Assembly (NCBI GenBank): GCA_014529385.2
Contig: CM043942.1
Location: forward strand, 23,116,491-23,180,490
Reading direction: 5' to 3'
Origin: Adiantum capillus-veneris
Lineage: Eukaryota; Streptophyta; Polypodiopsida; Polypodiales; Pteridaceae
DNA length: 64,000 nucleotides
Shown: piece after piece, positions 23,034 through 35,343 of the stretch
How the letters are laid out: each line of letters starts with the position of its first letter
How positions within the stretch are numbered: position 1 is the stretch's first letter
Program-made: the position numbers and the translations under genes
Notes under the pieces: generated by a model
The model's input: only the letters and a program-made list of their open reading frames with translations
Told to the model about the DNA's origin: nothing
Databases searched by the model: none

Positions 23034-24485
23034 GAAATGAAATGAAATGTTATATTAATGTCTTCAAATGGCCAAAGTGACCTATGAGACCAGAAATTTA
23101 CAATGTGGTGGATCTGAAACAAGGTCAGAGTAACAAAAATACAAAACAAAATACTATGGAATCCTAAGCTGCTAGGTGTGAGCTAAGTAGCTAGGTAGGA
23201 TAGCTAAATCACAAAAGATCCAGCATCAATCACTGGCGGATCTCATCAATCTCCTCCATGGTCAATAGCCTGACCGGGTGTCTTGCATGTCGGGCCAAAG
23301 TGATCCGAATCCTCTGATGCAGCCTCCGTCGATGCTATCTAGTCCTCCGCAGTCGTGGGCGACTGGATCTCCCTAGCTCGGTCGCTCTGTCGATCAATGT
23401 GCCTCTAGTGTGAGGCGACGAGCTGTCCTGTGGTAGTGGCTTCTCCGGGTGTCAAGTGTCTGCTCTAAAGAAGTCTGTGATCCGTCTCTGCGACTAGCTA
23501 GCCTCTCTCCTCATCAGGCACTCTGTGTGTCTACGCAGCTCGAGCAAAAACAGACCCAAGCACCTCTAATCCTCGTATCGCATGACTCTGGAGAGTGGTC
23601 CGAAAGCCCTCTGTGGACAAGCAGTGGAAGTGGCCACATATCTCGTAGTAGACACGGCAGTGGCAAGTGTAGTGCAACTCTGTCTCAAGCTCTATGTCAC
23701 ACAAGGGGCATGTCTTGGCCTCTGTCGATACTCCACTGTATCTCCCAGTCTCAATCCACAGCTCCTACGAAGATGTGCGTATTTGGCCAATAGCACATCG
23801 TATCCCATGAGACAAGTGGGTGTTCATGTATCTAGGCCTCATCACAAAACCGTCCTACGTAAGATGGAGAAGATGCTCTCTGTAGAAAGCCATCTTCGTA
23901 CCCGACTCCTGTACTAGCTGTATCCATGTCCTCCTAGTGTCTAGCTGAGTCAGGTCATGGTGGATGAGCCTGGTGATCTCGGACTGTGTAAGAGTCAGAG
24001 AGGGTGCATCCAGTGAGTATTGGAAGGGGGAAAATCTGTTTGTACTGAACCCATGCGCACAAAACCATGATACCATCTCCCCATACCAACATGTTGTATC
24101 TCCCTGCATGGCTAACTGGCGAGAGGACTAAGGTGCAAGGCGGGCATATCTGTCTCTGGGAAGTTCCCACATGCGGTGTATGAAGAAGACAAATTTGGTG
24201 AGCACCTCTACCACTAGTGGGGGGGTAGCTGGCTCTGCCCGGATAATGGCCCGTGGTACTGAAGCCTTGGCTCTAATAAACCGTGAGATCACAGAGCACT
24301 AGACCAATCAACCATGGCAATGAGATAATAGATGATAATACAATGGGGGCTGAGGGTTTCTTATATAAAAATCTCAGTAAATTGCCCTACCCAGACTTTG
24401 ACAAATAAATGAAATAAATCCCTAAAAGCCAAAATAAATACTGGGTTCACATTGGCAGTTCACTTGAGATGCCTAAGCTTTAACA
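22943..24485 (-). repeat. 5' LTR of element C, interrupted by a LINE
   Basis: It starts directly after the primer-binding site. Left part 22943 to about 23028 includes (GA)n; right part is about 24295-24485. The body between them is reverse-oriented LINE sequence. Without the LINE the LTR would be about 270 bp, as in its partner. Confidence 0.82.
23029..24294 (-). mobile_element. 5'-truncated LINE copy
   Basis: Minus-strand copy of the LINE 3' part: 3' UTR with ATGAAATGAAATG repeats next to (GA)n at 22996-23028, and ORF2 C-terminal coding remnants up to about 24294. Recognisable protein at 24109-23855 includes GDTTCWYGEM and LDTRRTWIQL, closely matching 17290-17480 of the long copy. It is truncated inside ORF2 and is a typical dead-on-arrival insertion. 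The 3' end lies exactly in the GA microsatellite of the host LTR. Confidence 0.85.
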
Positions 24486-24660
24486 ACACCAAGGCTTCAA
24501 ACGAAGAATTTGAACAGGATTCTTCTCTTGTCTAATGGATGTATGTTTCACAAAACGATCTATATTGAATATATACAACATACAGCTTCATGGTTTGCAC
24601 CAAGGCTTTGAACGAAGCATTTGAACAGGATTCTTATCTTGTCTAATAGAGAAACCAACT
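24486..24660. repeat. Direct repeat, about 109-bp period
   Basis: A phrase of about 50 bp starting CACCAAGGCT and ending CTTGTCTAAT occurs at about 24488 and again at about 24598. The intervening sequence (ATGTATGTTTCACAAAACG) resembles the left flank of element C at about 21246-21298. Element C therefore inserted into a pre-existing local repeat. Confidence 0.7.
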
Positions 24661-24834
24661 ATAATTATACATGCTCGCATGCAAGATTGAGATACTTCCA
24701 TGCACTCTAGCTAGCCCACCATATTATACATACAAATAGGCCGCATGACAGTTGGCCATACTGCCATGCGATCCATTTTAGCCCACCCAACTTATACAAA
24801 ATGCTCATAGACAACACATGAGCATGCTGCTAGC

Positions 24835-26843
24835 TCACACAAGACCGAGGTCCTGCTGCTGCTCCTTGTCCATGTGCATTGTTCCTGGTATGGCACCCGA
24901 TGCCAGCCGCGCAATCTCAATGCCAGATAAACAATAATGAGCGAGAAACATTCCATACTCAAAAGCATCACCCATTCTTGAGACTGATGCCTTCAAATAG
25001 TGGCGCTTTTTTCTTGCTTTCTTGACTATGCTTCCTTCAAGGAGCTCATCCAGCTCAGATGCCCGCAAGAAGCGCTCTGTAGCTGCTTCCCATGAGAGCA
25101 TATGTTGTTGCTCCAATGACAAAGGAAGAGGCACCGAACTCATGGCTTCCTTCACCTTCTTAACAAATTCACCACTTGAGCGATACATGTGACAATTCGG
25201 AAAGTCCTTGAAAAATTCATTAGAAGGATGATCTGCACACACAACAATCTTCCCCATGGCAAGGGCTTCAGCCGTAGTCGTGCACACAACATCACTGACG
25301 CTGGGATTTATGAAGACTTTATAACTGTAAGACAAGAAACAAGAAATCAAAGGAAATCATTAAATGAACAGCAATTGCAATGGAATGACAGCTTATTCTC
25401 ATCTTCTGACACCAATAGGGTCTTGTATGCAACCCAAAGAAGGCCTGTATCTCACCCTTGCAGCAAACTATCAGCATGGTCCTTTCCCTCATGGAACTTC
25501 ATCTGCAAGCCTCGCATTGCTCCTTCTTCTTTAACTGCTGCAGCGTCTTCCCCATTCCCAAAAACATCCAACCACAGCTCATTAAGCTCATCCTTGTGAA
25601 GTGCCCATAAATCAAGAAGCTCCCGATAACCTTTTCCCCATACCATTTTCCCGAGAAAATATGCTCCTCCATGTGTGAAAACTTCTTTCCTTCTCTTCTT
25701 TTCCTCTGCCACTGCCTGCCCAATTTGCAAGAATTTTGGGCTCACTCCGTGTACATTGCAGATGATAGACTTTGGAAGAGTCTGAGTTGCTGCCGATAAG
25801 CGAATAACCTGTTCGAGATATGCTCAGTCTCAAATTATTAAGCATCTTTCAAGTACTTGAAAAGATTAGGAGGACCTACTTTGTGGCAGTATATGTTGGT
25901 AACCCAATTATTGACATACTTCAATAGAAAGGCTTGAAAGGGCCCATTCTTTTCTCTCTTTACATACTCCAGGTAGTTTGTGTGCACAATGCCGACGACA
26001 TATCGAAATTTCTGTGTCCAACGAGCACCATGGTGATACCAAGTCAAATGCTCTGGCTCTTCAAGGATAGCAATATCAGCCTCCGTCTGTGGAATAAAGA
26101 CTGTTATATCATCAACAGCAAGTATGCTCCTTTTACTCTCAGAAAACTGCATGAGCAAGAAGACTTATGTTATCATTAAGTCAGTTTTTAAAGGCTTCCA
26201 CTACAAAAGCCTTTTTTAAGTCTTGATCTCAAGTTCCATGAGCAACACTTTCTTAGCACTCGCATAAAAAGCCCAAACAACCAGGCCATCAGTAATTAAA
26301 AAAACATACAAGATTTAGTAGTTGCCATTCATTAACCAACCTTTCCAGGGTAAAAAACAATCTTGAACTCTGGCTGAAAGCTGATTCTTGAATGCAGCCA
26401 CTCCCTTATGTATTTCTCCTGCTCCTGTGGAGAATTGAAAGTCATCTGATCTGGATAAACAAGACGCTGATCCTTCTTTGAGAGCCAGGGAATGAGTAAA
26501 GTCACATTCCTTTCTCCATTCTTAGTGAGATAAGCAGCACGTAGAAGAGGATTTATTGCCGTCCCTGTCATCCAGGGCAAACTTGCTGTTGTTGCAATTG
26601 TGATGCTTCGCTTTCCTGGATGTCGCACTTCTCTCATCACAGGATGCCATCCCCAAAACTCTCCATGAAATTTGTGGGCTGTGCTATCAAGAACACTAGC
26701 TAGTCTTGAATCCAATTCATTCACAGCAATGCCTGCTTCTTTTGAGAGCATAACTATGTCATTCTCTGAACCACTACTATGCGGAAAACTGTTCTCATGA
26801 TACTTCCAGCTTCGAAGAACGGAGCATATCATTTCTTCAAAGC
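24835..26843 (-). CDS. DGD1: Digalactosyldiacylglycerol synthase (DGD1-like), last four exons
   Basis: Plastid-envelope glycosyltransferase (GT4 family) that transfers galactose from UDP-galactose to monogalactosyldiacylglycerol, making DGDG for thylakoid and phosphate-starved membranes. Exons on the minus strand: 26843-26341, 26146-25880, 25808-25456 and 25324-24835 (TGA at 24835-24837). Phases fit at every junction. Diagnostic stretches are [90 protein letters not shown] and [20 protein letters not shown]. About 70 residues precede the catalytic start in the first exon listed, as in DGD1 rather than the short DGD2. More 5' exons must lie in 26.9-28.8 kb but could not be placed. No lesions were seen; this is probably a working gene. 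The gene symbol rests on that N-terminal extension. Confidence 0.9.
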
Positions 26844-28816
26844 CTAATCAAAAGCAGAATTTTCAAATTTTAAGAACATAAAATTAATTCTGTTGTATAG
26901 CCATTCGGACTTAAACCATGCAAAGGGCATAAGTTGTTATGCTCATCATACTGGACAAATAACAAAGCATCTACATACCCCCAAGTCAAAATTACATTGT
27001 TCACATTTCTCATCGTTCAGAACTGACAGGCCCATTCACCATCTACATACTAACTCAAGTTGCATTATTCGATCACACATAAATTTCTACAGTGTATGCT
27101 GGTTTCTGCTTTGAAAAAACTTTGGACAATCATTAATAGGGCCAAGACAAGACAAGCTTAAGATTAAACTTCATCATGGAAGACGTCATCATCAATTAGA
27201 GAGATTTAAGCTCATATACAAAATTACACATATAAACAAAATTGTCAGGACTGTGGATACAACTGATAGTTATTAGAAACTGTTGATTAAATGTCAAAAA
27301 AGCAGCAATAGTACATTCCTCAGCAGTCTACTCTCATAGAACATTTGCATTTGCAAGCGATCTATTTCACAAGGAAGATATTCAGACTTATGTACAACAC
27401 CTTCCAAACCCTTCACAGTTTTTAGGTAGTCACTTTTTAAATGTCTGTGAGTTTGTATGTACAACTTTACATTGTCCAACAAGGGTCACTTTTCTTATCC
27501 AATGTTTACCATGAAAATGGCGGGCAGTGCAAGTGTGCTCTATCTTGACCAGTCGCCTTCTCTCAGTAGCTGCAATGAATCTTACCCTGATCAAAAGGTT
27601 TGTTTACGATACGCACAGGGTCTGTTTAACAGAACCCCTTTTTTCTGCAAATTGCTAAATTGCTACAAACCCTCTTTTCAAATTCTTGCTAAACTTTAAG
27701 ATTCAAGTTACTTGAACAGAAAAAGGCTGCATCAAAGGGAGAGCTTGATTGAGCAAAGAGAGATACAAGTTCAAGAGTCACATGTAGCAAGAGATCAACT
27801 ACCTGCGACACGGTCAAACAGAGTGAATTTAGGAAGAGCCCAAATTCATCTTTAAAGGAAAGTGCATGTCATAGACTCATTTTGTAGTGGACATAAAACC
27901 ATCAGCTCCACCAATACAACATCCCCACTTGCGTCCTCAATGCCCAAGAGAACGTGTAGAGCTAGGTCTTAGCACATGCCCCCCCCCCCCCGGGGAGCGA
28001 CCTCCACTTGGTGGACCCTTGATGCAGCCAATTGATTTTTCACTATGACGAACAGCTCCCAACCTTAAGCAACAGCCGTTCTTCCAACTACGGTGGTGGC
28101 TTGAGGTTTACAAAACCGCATGAGCTCTACTTGGCCGCCTTTGCCAGATGTTTGTTCCCCTCTTATGTCACCTGTGCTACCTGCAACGGTTTCTTTCCTT
28201 TCGTTTGGTTTGTTGTTCTTGAGCAGGTATTTTTCTTATATTCTCATGGTTTATATTTGTTTAACTTGCTTGCTTGTATACTTCTTACTTCTTTTGTGTG
28301 TGATGCTTGTGCTTGTGGATCTGCATGGGCTTGGGGTGAGTGCGTTCTACATGACTGCTTATGGTTGAGGGGTGTGCGCGTGTATGTTTGCATGTTATAC
28401 CTGTTTATTGCTTGTTCCTTTTGTTTTTTCTCCTATTTGATGGGTGATTTAGTTTTGGAATTTGGTTTCATGGGTGTGGGTTGGTGGGTGAGTTGGGCGG
28501 TCCACTGCCTCGTCTTCAGATTTGCACCATATACTGCTTCTGCTTACAGGTTTAAGAATTTCATAGCCCTGTTGATCATAAAAATAGCTAGAGGCTATTT
28601 CTCTCCTGGATTTTTGGTGCAGAGTCTTTTTGCGATGGTGATGTCTCTTTTGTTGGGATGCACCGTTGTATACAGCTATGGAGATATGTAGTTGGCTATC
28701 ACAGATTCTTTGGTGAAGTTTTCGGCCTCCTTCACCCATCTTTTGTAACTTTGCATCACTAGTAGTTTTTCCCTATAGTTGGTAATCATTGAATATCTTA
28801 AGGGGTTTTCACTATC
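26844..28816. other. Probable 5' region and introns of the DGD-like gene
   Basis: No confident exon. A minus-strand frame at 27482-27294 (contains GVVHKSEYLPCEIDRLQ) might be an upstream exon, but I cannot match it to DGD1. A C-run lies at about 27980-27991. On the plus strand, 28032-28230 ends at a donor-like GAGCAG/GTATTT and an acceptor-like TTACAG occurs at about 28550, which could be a transcribed leader. The hydrophobic plus-strand frame spanning it is probably chance in T-rich DNA. Gypsy 1 begins at about 28817. Confidence 0.35.
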
Positions 28817-29019
28817 AGATCTTTATTTCTTCTTGGTTGACTCGGGAGGATGAACGAGATATACGAACCACTTGGAATCGAGATTCTTTGGCCGCTTGTT
28901 GCGAGAGATTTTGGAACTCTTTTCTACCAACCTCTTCATTTAAGAAGATCTCTTTTAAGGAATAGATTGAGCAGTTTTGTTGCGGACTCCCTACAAAGTT
29001 CCAAGACTACTGCCTGGAA

Positions 29020-29601
29020 CAAAAGTCAAATTCTATTCAAGAATTGATGGGTCATGTGAAACGGGGTTTTGCGATACATTCGGGAAATTTGACTTACCCC
29101 ACTGATGAGATCTTGTCTCAGAGAACCCAACAGACCTCTCACAATGAAAGTAGAAAGAGAAAGAGTTCCCAAGAAAAGAAAGACAAGGATACACAACCTT
29201 GGCTCACTCTTCGAGAGAGGGCCAATTACATCAAAGAAGGGAAGTGTTTTGGATGTGGGGAACATGGGCACGTCTCCGCAAAGTGCCCTAAAAGGGCACA
29301 ACAAGAACAACATGAAGACAGGCCAGAGAGTTCGAGAGCAGTAGAGGAACGTAGCAGAAAAGGCAAGATGAAAACAGGATTGGTTCCAGACTACATGGGT
29401 ACTGACCCAATCATGATTGATGAAAGTACAGAATTTTGTCGAGCTTGGGGCAAAGTGAAAGATCAAGAAGCCCTGATTTTCTTCGATGGAGGAGCCAAGG
29501 CCGACTTCATTTCACCCGAATTGGCGGCGCGGCTCGAGATTACACCCGATAGGATGGGACCACCAGCAAAGGTAGTTCTAGCGGCACCCGGACAGGCATA
29601 G
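29020..29601 (+). pseudogene. Gypsy 1 gag C-terminus (zinc knuckle) and protease start
   Basis: The frame contains the CCHC zinc knuckle CFGCGEHGHVSAKCP near 29250-29295, then a retropepsin-like region with ALIFFDGGAKADFISPELA, where the usual D-S/T-G triad reads D-G-G. That substitution would probably inactivate the protease. The frame is lost at 29601 and resumes shifted. Confidence 0.75.
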
Positions 29602-29878
29602 CCATTACACCTATCATTGGCAAACTTCGGTTGCACTGTCAGGGGTATTTGGGGCACAATGACTTTTACATAATGCCCTTGGAAGGTTGTGACGTCCTCC
29701 TAGGAGTCCCTTGGTACCATAAGAACAACGTCGTGGTCGATTATCGGACAAAGAAAGAGACTTTGACAAATGAAAAGGCCAAAAAATTGTACTTGACATA
29801 AAACGGAAGGGCGAGTCTGTCCCTATTGTATCGGATTCGGTCATTTCCAAATTAAGGAAATCCAGTCTCTTTGTTTAC

Positions 29879-31790
29879 TTGATCTACTTGAAAGAGTTAA
29901 ATGATGAACATAAAACAAACATGTCTGAACTTGATAAAGAACGCCAGTCCACTCATGCCGATTGCTTCTTTGAGGGCCTGCCTGGCGAGTTACCACCATC
30001 TCATCTTGAGGATCACACTATTGATCTGAAACCTGGAAGCACACCACCGAATCGGCTACCTTACCATGTTAGCCGAGCCCAGAATGAAGAAATTATGAAC
30101 CAAGTGAAAGACCTTCTGAGAAAGGGTCTTACCAACCAAGTACTTCACCTTACTGCTCTCCGGTGTTGTTGGTTCTAAAGAAAGATGGATCTTGGAGAAT
30201 GTGCTTTGATTACAAAGCTCTCAATAAAATCACCATCAAGAATTTTCGATTCCAAGGATCGATGATATTCTTGACCGACTACAGGGATCCTCCTGTTTCA
30301 GCACGATTGATTTGAAAAGCGGATATCATCAAATCAAAATCGCACCGGGAGATGTCTACAAGACAGCCTTTCAGACGAGCTTCGGTTTATATGAATTTTT
30401 GGTGATGCCTTTTGGCCTTACCAATGCTCCAGCAACTTTCAACCGAATGATGGATAGGATTTTCAGAGAGTACAGATCGTTTGTCGGCACTTTCTTTGAT
30501 GACATTATAGTCTTCTCCAAGGATGACGCAGAACATAAACACCATCTGCTTCAGGTCTTTCACGCATTGCGAGATCACAAGTTAGTTATCAATGCCAAAA
30601 AGAGTGAATTTTTCTTGCCGGGGATACACTTTTTGGGACACATCGTCTCAGCAGCAAGAGTACAGATGGACCCGGCCAAGATTGAGACTATACGGGATTG
30701 GCCCGATTTGAAGAATGTTCATGAAGTTAGAAGCTTCTTGGGCTTATGTTCTTACTACCGGTGGTTCATTCGAAAGTTTGCAGAGGTAGCTTCCCCTTTG
30801 CACATTCTGACACAGAAAGGAGTCCCTTTCTCGTGGGGACCCACAGAGGTGACTGCCTTTCAGACATTGAAAGAGAAATTGACTACGGGACCAATATTGA
30901 CTTTGCCGGATTTGCAAAAGTCATTCGAAGTGTATTGTGATGCTTGTGGTCGTAATCTGGTACGGTCTTAATGCAAGAAGGTCATGTCATTGCCTATGAG
31001 AGTCGATTGTTTTCAAGGCCGGAATTGACAGCATAGATTTATGAGAAAGAGCTTTTGGCTGTTATCCATGCTCTTACTCAGTGGCAACGTTACCTACTCG
31101 GAGCCGATTTTACGGTCTTCACTAATCATCAGACTTTACCTACTTCTTGTCACAGAAGTAGCTTTCGGAAAAGCAGATGCGGTGGGCTAACATCTTGTCA
31201 AGGTTTCACTTCCAGATTGTCCATGTTCAAGGTCAGAAGAACTTGGTGGCACATGCTTTGTCCCGGAAGCCGTTAGCCTTAGCTATTTCCACAATACATC
31301 ATAGAAGCTTCGAGGACATGGTTGATCAGTATGCCACAGATCCAGATTTTTCGAATGTATTGATTCGAATACAGAATGGGGAGGTAGTAGCAGGATATTC
31401 CATACGGGATGGCTACTTGATGAAGAAAACGATGTTATGCGTTACACAGTCGTTGAGAGAAAAGGTTCTTACTGAATGCCATTGTCCACCTTTTACGAGT
31501 CACCGCGGCATTGACATCACCTTGAAAGGTGTGGAGCGTTACTTCTTTTGGCCAAGACTTAAGAAGGATGTGGATGACTTTGTACGTAGTTGCTTGGTAT
31601 GCCAAAAGGTCAAGTTTGACAGGCATAAAGCACAAGGATTGTTAGAGCCTTTACCCATTCCCATCCGCCCCTGGGAAAGTATTGCTATGGATTTCATTTT
31701 TGATCTCCCGAAGACACAGACTGGCATGATGGCATTTGGACTGTCATTGACAAATTTGGCAAGCAAGCTCACATCATTCTAGTGAAGAAA
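29879..31790 (+). pseudogene. Gypsy 1 reverse transcriptase, RNase H, integrase (multiply frameshifted)
   Basis: Recognisable RT pieces include [48 protein letters not shown], the active-site segment [11 protein letters not shown] near 30495 and FLGLCSYYRWFIRKFAEVA. RNase H follows (FEVYCDACGR). The integrase zinc-binding motif comes next (TECHCPPFTSHRG, then SCLVCQK near 31590) and then the start of the core (MDFIFDLPKTQTG). At least four frameshifts and one stop were seen. The copy is older than gypsy 2. Confidence 0.85.
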
Positions 31791-32398
31791 ACAGTCAAGT
31801 CGGATCATTTAGCGAGATTGTTCATTGCACAAATTTTCAGATTACATGGCATGCCTGAGACAATAGTCTCTGACAGAGATCCCCGATTTACGAGTTTGTT
31901 TTGGAAGGCTATTTGGGAGAACATTGGCACACGGTTGCAGTTCTCGTCATCTTTCCACCCCAGACAGATGGCAATCTCAGATTGCAAATTCAGTCGTACT
32001 CGATTTAATGAAGTCTTACATTTTTTTATCAGAAGACTCAATGGGAAAAAAATTTGCCCTTGGTGGCATTTGCCTACAATAACACGATCCACTCTTCGAC
32101 GGGGAAGGCACCATTTGAGATCATTGAAGGCGCTCCGAAGGTTCCACCCTTCCTTAGCACGAAAGATAAGATTTTTGAAGATGACCAGTACACGAGGGAC
32201 TTGGACATTGCTTTTGCCAAGGTCCGGGAGGCTTTAGCAAAATCTCAAGAAAGACACAAAAAGGCATCAAAACGACACCGTCGCGATTTGAAATTAACGG
32301 AAGACGATTGGGTGCTCGTACGTTTTGAGAAGGCACGCCTAAGAAAGAAAAAGGGAAAGGAGCGGCTTTTTCCAAAGCTTAGCATGAGATACTATGGC
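31782..32398 (+). pseudogene. Gypsy 1 integrase core, C-terminal part
   Basis: Contains FRLHGMPETIVSDRDPRFTS (second catalytic Asp), KAIWENIGTRLQFSSSFHP and VAFAYNNTIHSSTGKAPFE in shifted frames, then RKKKGKERLFPKLSMRYYG, where the family-B LTR begins at 32399. Confidence 0.8.
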
Positions 32399-33750
32399 TG
32401 TCACGTGACACAACCAGCCCTATGTGTCCGTGGACAAGCTACAACATTATCAGGGTTCAGTCAGTCCAGTCAAGTCTAGATTAGCAATGATCTGGCACTT
32501 TTGTGAGTCTATTCGTAGACCGTGCATGCCCAGTCACTTAGCATAGATGCATATCCTCCAGTTGCACACAGCATGATCATCAGTATTCCCTTCAGAATCC
32601 ATCAGATTCAATCAGCGGAATTTTCCAGTGCATTTAGCCTATTTTCCCTATTTATGGTATTTTCACTTATTATTTTTAAGTGACTTTCTAACAAAAGCAG
32701 GTAGGGAAATTTTGTTAAGTTAATATATAAGCAAACCCAAGTTAACACTTTCTGGCAGAAGAGGCAGCAGGAGCTTCCCGCTCAACAGGCAACTTCTCAG
32801 CAATACCCCATGAAGCACCTTGGCGTTTTTGGAGATCCCATCCTCGCCCACCTGCAAGATCTGGCGTTTTCAGCCTTGCCTGGATCGTCAACACCAATTT
32901 TGTTAAGTTAATATATAAGCAAACCCAAGTTAACACTTTCTGGCAGAAGAGGCAGCAGGAGCTTCCCGCTCAACAGGCAACTTCTCAGCAATACCCCATG
33001 AAGCACCTTGGCGTTTTTGGAGATCCCATCCTCGCCCACCTGCAAGATCTGGCGTTTTCAGCCTTGCCTGGATCGTCAACACCACCAGAACCCTAGCGCT
33101 AGCAGATTTTCGTCAGTAGATTCATCAGCATTGCTAGCGTTTTCCAAATCAGCTTTGCTAGCATTTTTCCCCAGATCAGCATTAGCGTTTTTGCAAGCCT
33201 CAGAGCACATCAACGTTTTTGAGATTCAACCCTGATCTGCAGTAGAGACACAGCGTTTTCAGCATTGGGCACAGTAGCATATCAGCCCTAGATTGGTTGC
33301 AGAATGTTCCCTCATTTTCAGCCATAAAAACGCATCCAAAACAGTCATTTTCAGCTACCGAAACAGTCCCGAATTTCAGCAATTAGAAGATCACAGATTT
33401 CAGCCATCAAGTCGTCGTCATCATCACCGTCGTCGTCGTCGGCATAGTCCAAGTTGCATCAGTCCATTGCATACACATTGTACACCTTTGTGCAATCAAA
33501 GTTAGACCACTCTCGCCGACGAGAGTGGGGCCTTCGGAGGAGGGTTTTACAACCTCTCGGGTGTCGTATCTCTTCTCTCTCCTTCTCTTAGTCTCATTCA
33601 CTTGCACGCACAATCCACTCACTTTGTTCGTGATCATAGCACTCTCCATAAGACGGAAGGCTCTCTCCTTCCCTACGAACTAAAAGGAACCTTGAGCAAT
33701 AAAGATCATAATCTTGAGAAAATACAACATTCATTCCGCTGCACCTAACA
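32399..33750 (+). repeat. 5' LTR of outer family-B element (1352 bp)
   Basis: TGTCACGTGACA...CCTAACA. It carries a direct tandem duplication of 188 bp at about 32710-33085, which accounts for its extra length compared with the 1.17-1.22 kb sister LTRs. A TATA-like AATATATAAGC occurs in both copies of the duplication, so the promoter region is doubled. Confidence 0.92.
32710..33085 (+). repeat. 188-bp tandem duplication spanning the LTR promoter
   Basis: The unit beginning TTTTGTTAAGTTAATATATA starts at 32710 and again at 32898, with near identity through GGATCGTCAACACCA. The sister LTR at 40077 has only one copy. Confidence 0.92.
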
Positions 33751-33751
33751 T

Positions 33752-33763
33752 TGGTATCAGAGC
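33752..33763 (+). other. Primer-binding site, initiator tRNA-Met type (outer B)
   Basis: TGGTATCAGAGC, one base behind the LTR end. Confidence 0.9.
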
Positions 33764-35343
33764 TTTGGCAGTGTTCTGTATCACTCAAGGAAAGAACCAC
33801 AAGAATCACAAGAATTTTTTTTGCTTGTTGAGGTCGCACGAACCCAAGTTCGCTTGGGTGTGTCGATTCCTAATCGTGTTTTTTGAAGAGTGACAAGAAT
33901 CCCAAGAAAGAAGGGCTTGTCAGCCCTCCCTTGTGTCTCTTTTCACTCATTGAGAGCGGACCGTGCACTTAGGGACCGGCCAATCGATGTGAGGTGGGAA
34001 AAAGCAACCTTGGTGTGAGCGCAAGGCCGCCAAGGGGTGCGCCCGCAGAAAGGAGTAGAACTCGGGTGAAGAGAAGATCCTTCTCAAACACGGTTAGAAC
34101 GCAAGGCAAGAAATGCAGAAAGAATGGCAAAATTTGATCGTGAATGCAAAGAAAGAATGGCAAAAATGGAACGCAGACACGCAGAAAGAAGAGCCGAAAG
34201 AAAAGCAGAAATGGAGCGCAGACACCAAGAAAGAATTGCAGCTGTCGTTATGGGAATGAGCGATCACCACATGAAAGAGTTCTTGCAACTCGTTTCTCAA
34301 GCTCAGGCACAGCTGAAAGAGAATCAGGAAAAGGAGACTCTCTCACTCCCTTCTTCTCTCAAGCATGACACACAAGATTTGCATGATTGTGAGAAGCATG
34401 ATGAATTGAATGATGATGATAAGCATGATGATTTGAATGACAAGCATGATGATTTGGATGACAAAGATCAGCATGATGATTTGAATGATATTGCTAAGCA
34501 TGATGATTTGGATGCCAATGACAAGCATGATGATTTGCATGATCAAGATGTGATTTCTCACAAGCATGATGATTTGCATGAAGAAGATGTGATTGTTCAC
34601 CAAGATGATGTGTTAGTGGATGCTTTTTCTAGCGAAGCTAACCTCGTTGTAGATTCGATCAATCACGAAGGATCGATCTTGACTTTCGAGTCGAAGTCCA
34701 AAGAACCCCCACAAGAAGATTCGATAGATCCCAAAGAAACCCCACAAGACGATTCGATCATTCAGGAAGAAGCGATCTTGGCTCTCGAGCCTAGGTCCAA
34801 TGCACCCCTTCAAGAAGAACGGATCTTGGCTCTTGAGCCTAGGTCCAACGAACCATCACAGGAAGTATTATGTGTTCGCATGATTGATACACATGCATTG
34901 TTCGAGTGTTTCATTCGTGATCGTTTCCTGTATTTTAGTCAGCATCGTTATGTGATCCTTTTTCCTAGGAATGACATATTGTATGTTGAGCACGTTTCTC
35001 TCATGGATGAGCACGAATGTATGCGGATTTTTCATGAAAAGCTGAAAAGTATGTATGTAAGGAAATCACATTTCATGTCTCTTCCTTGGCATGACACAGT
35101 TTCCGAACGAGCACATGAAAGTATGAGCACTAAGCATGGTCATTTCCGTTGTGATTTGCCACAGTTGATTGCTTTAGATCATAAGAGAAAGATTCGATCT
35201 CATTGTTTGCGTGTGTGTGGTGAACGGTTTAGCACTCCGTCTCTATGTTCATCTACATTGCATACACAGTCTTTAGCGAGACAATATTTTTTTCCTTCAC
35301 TTCACATGGAATGGGTACATTCATGGTTTTGTGTTGGAAATGG

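Larger units (their letters stand above)
21299..24485 (-). mobile_element. Element C: short non-autonomous LTR retrotransposon with a nested LINE
   Basis: Minus-strand element with a 3' LTR at 21299-21568, a polypurine tract just inside it (21569-21580; GTAGAGAGGG on the minus strand), an internal region of about 1.36 kb, a primer-binding site at 22931-22942 and a 5' LTR at 22943-24485 swollen by a 1.3-kb LINE fragment. Both LTRs have TG...CA ends (plus-strand view TGTCAAAG...TTTAACA). Flanking five-mers are TCACC and ACACC, a near-perfect target-site duplication. No gag or pol domain was recognised, so it must have been mobilised by another element (TRIM-like). Confidence 0.8.

Noticed and set aside
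27294-27482. Upstream exon of the DGD-like gene
   Set aside because: Possible position, but the protein cannot be matched to the DGD1 N-terminus by eye and the borders are unclear. Left as unassigned.
28032-28691. Plus-strand frame of 219 codons, very hydrophobic, looking like a membrane protein
   Set aside because: It lies in T/G-rich DNA upstream of the DGD-like gene, has splice-like signals inside it and matches no family I know. Composition alone explains the Phe/Leu/Cys/Val richness.
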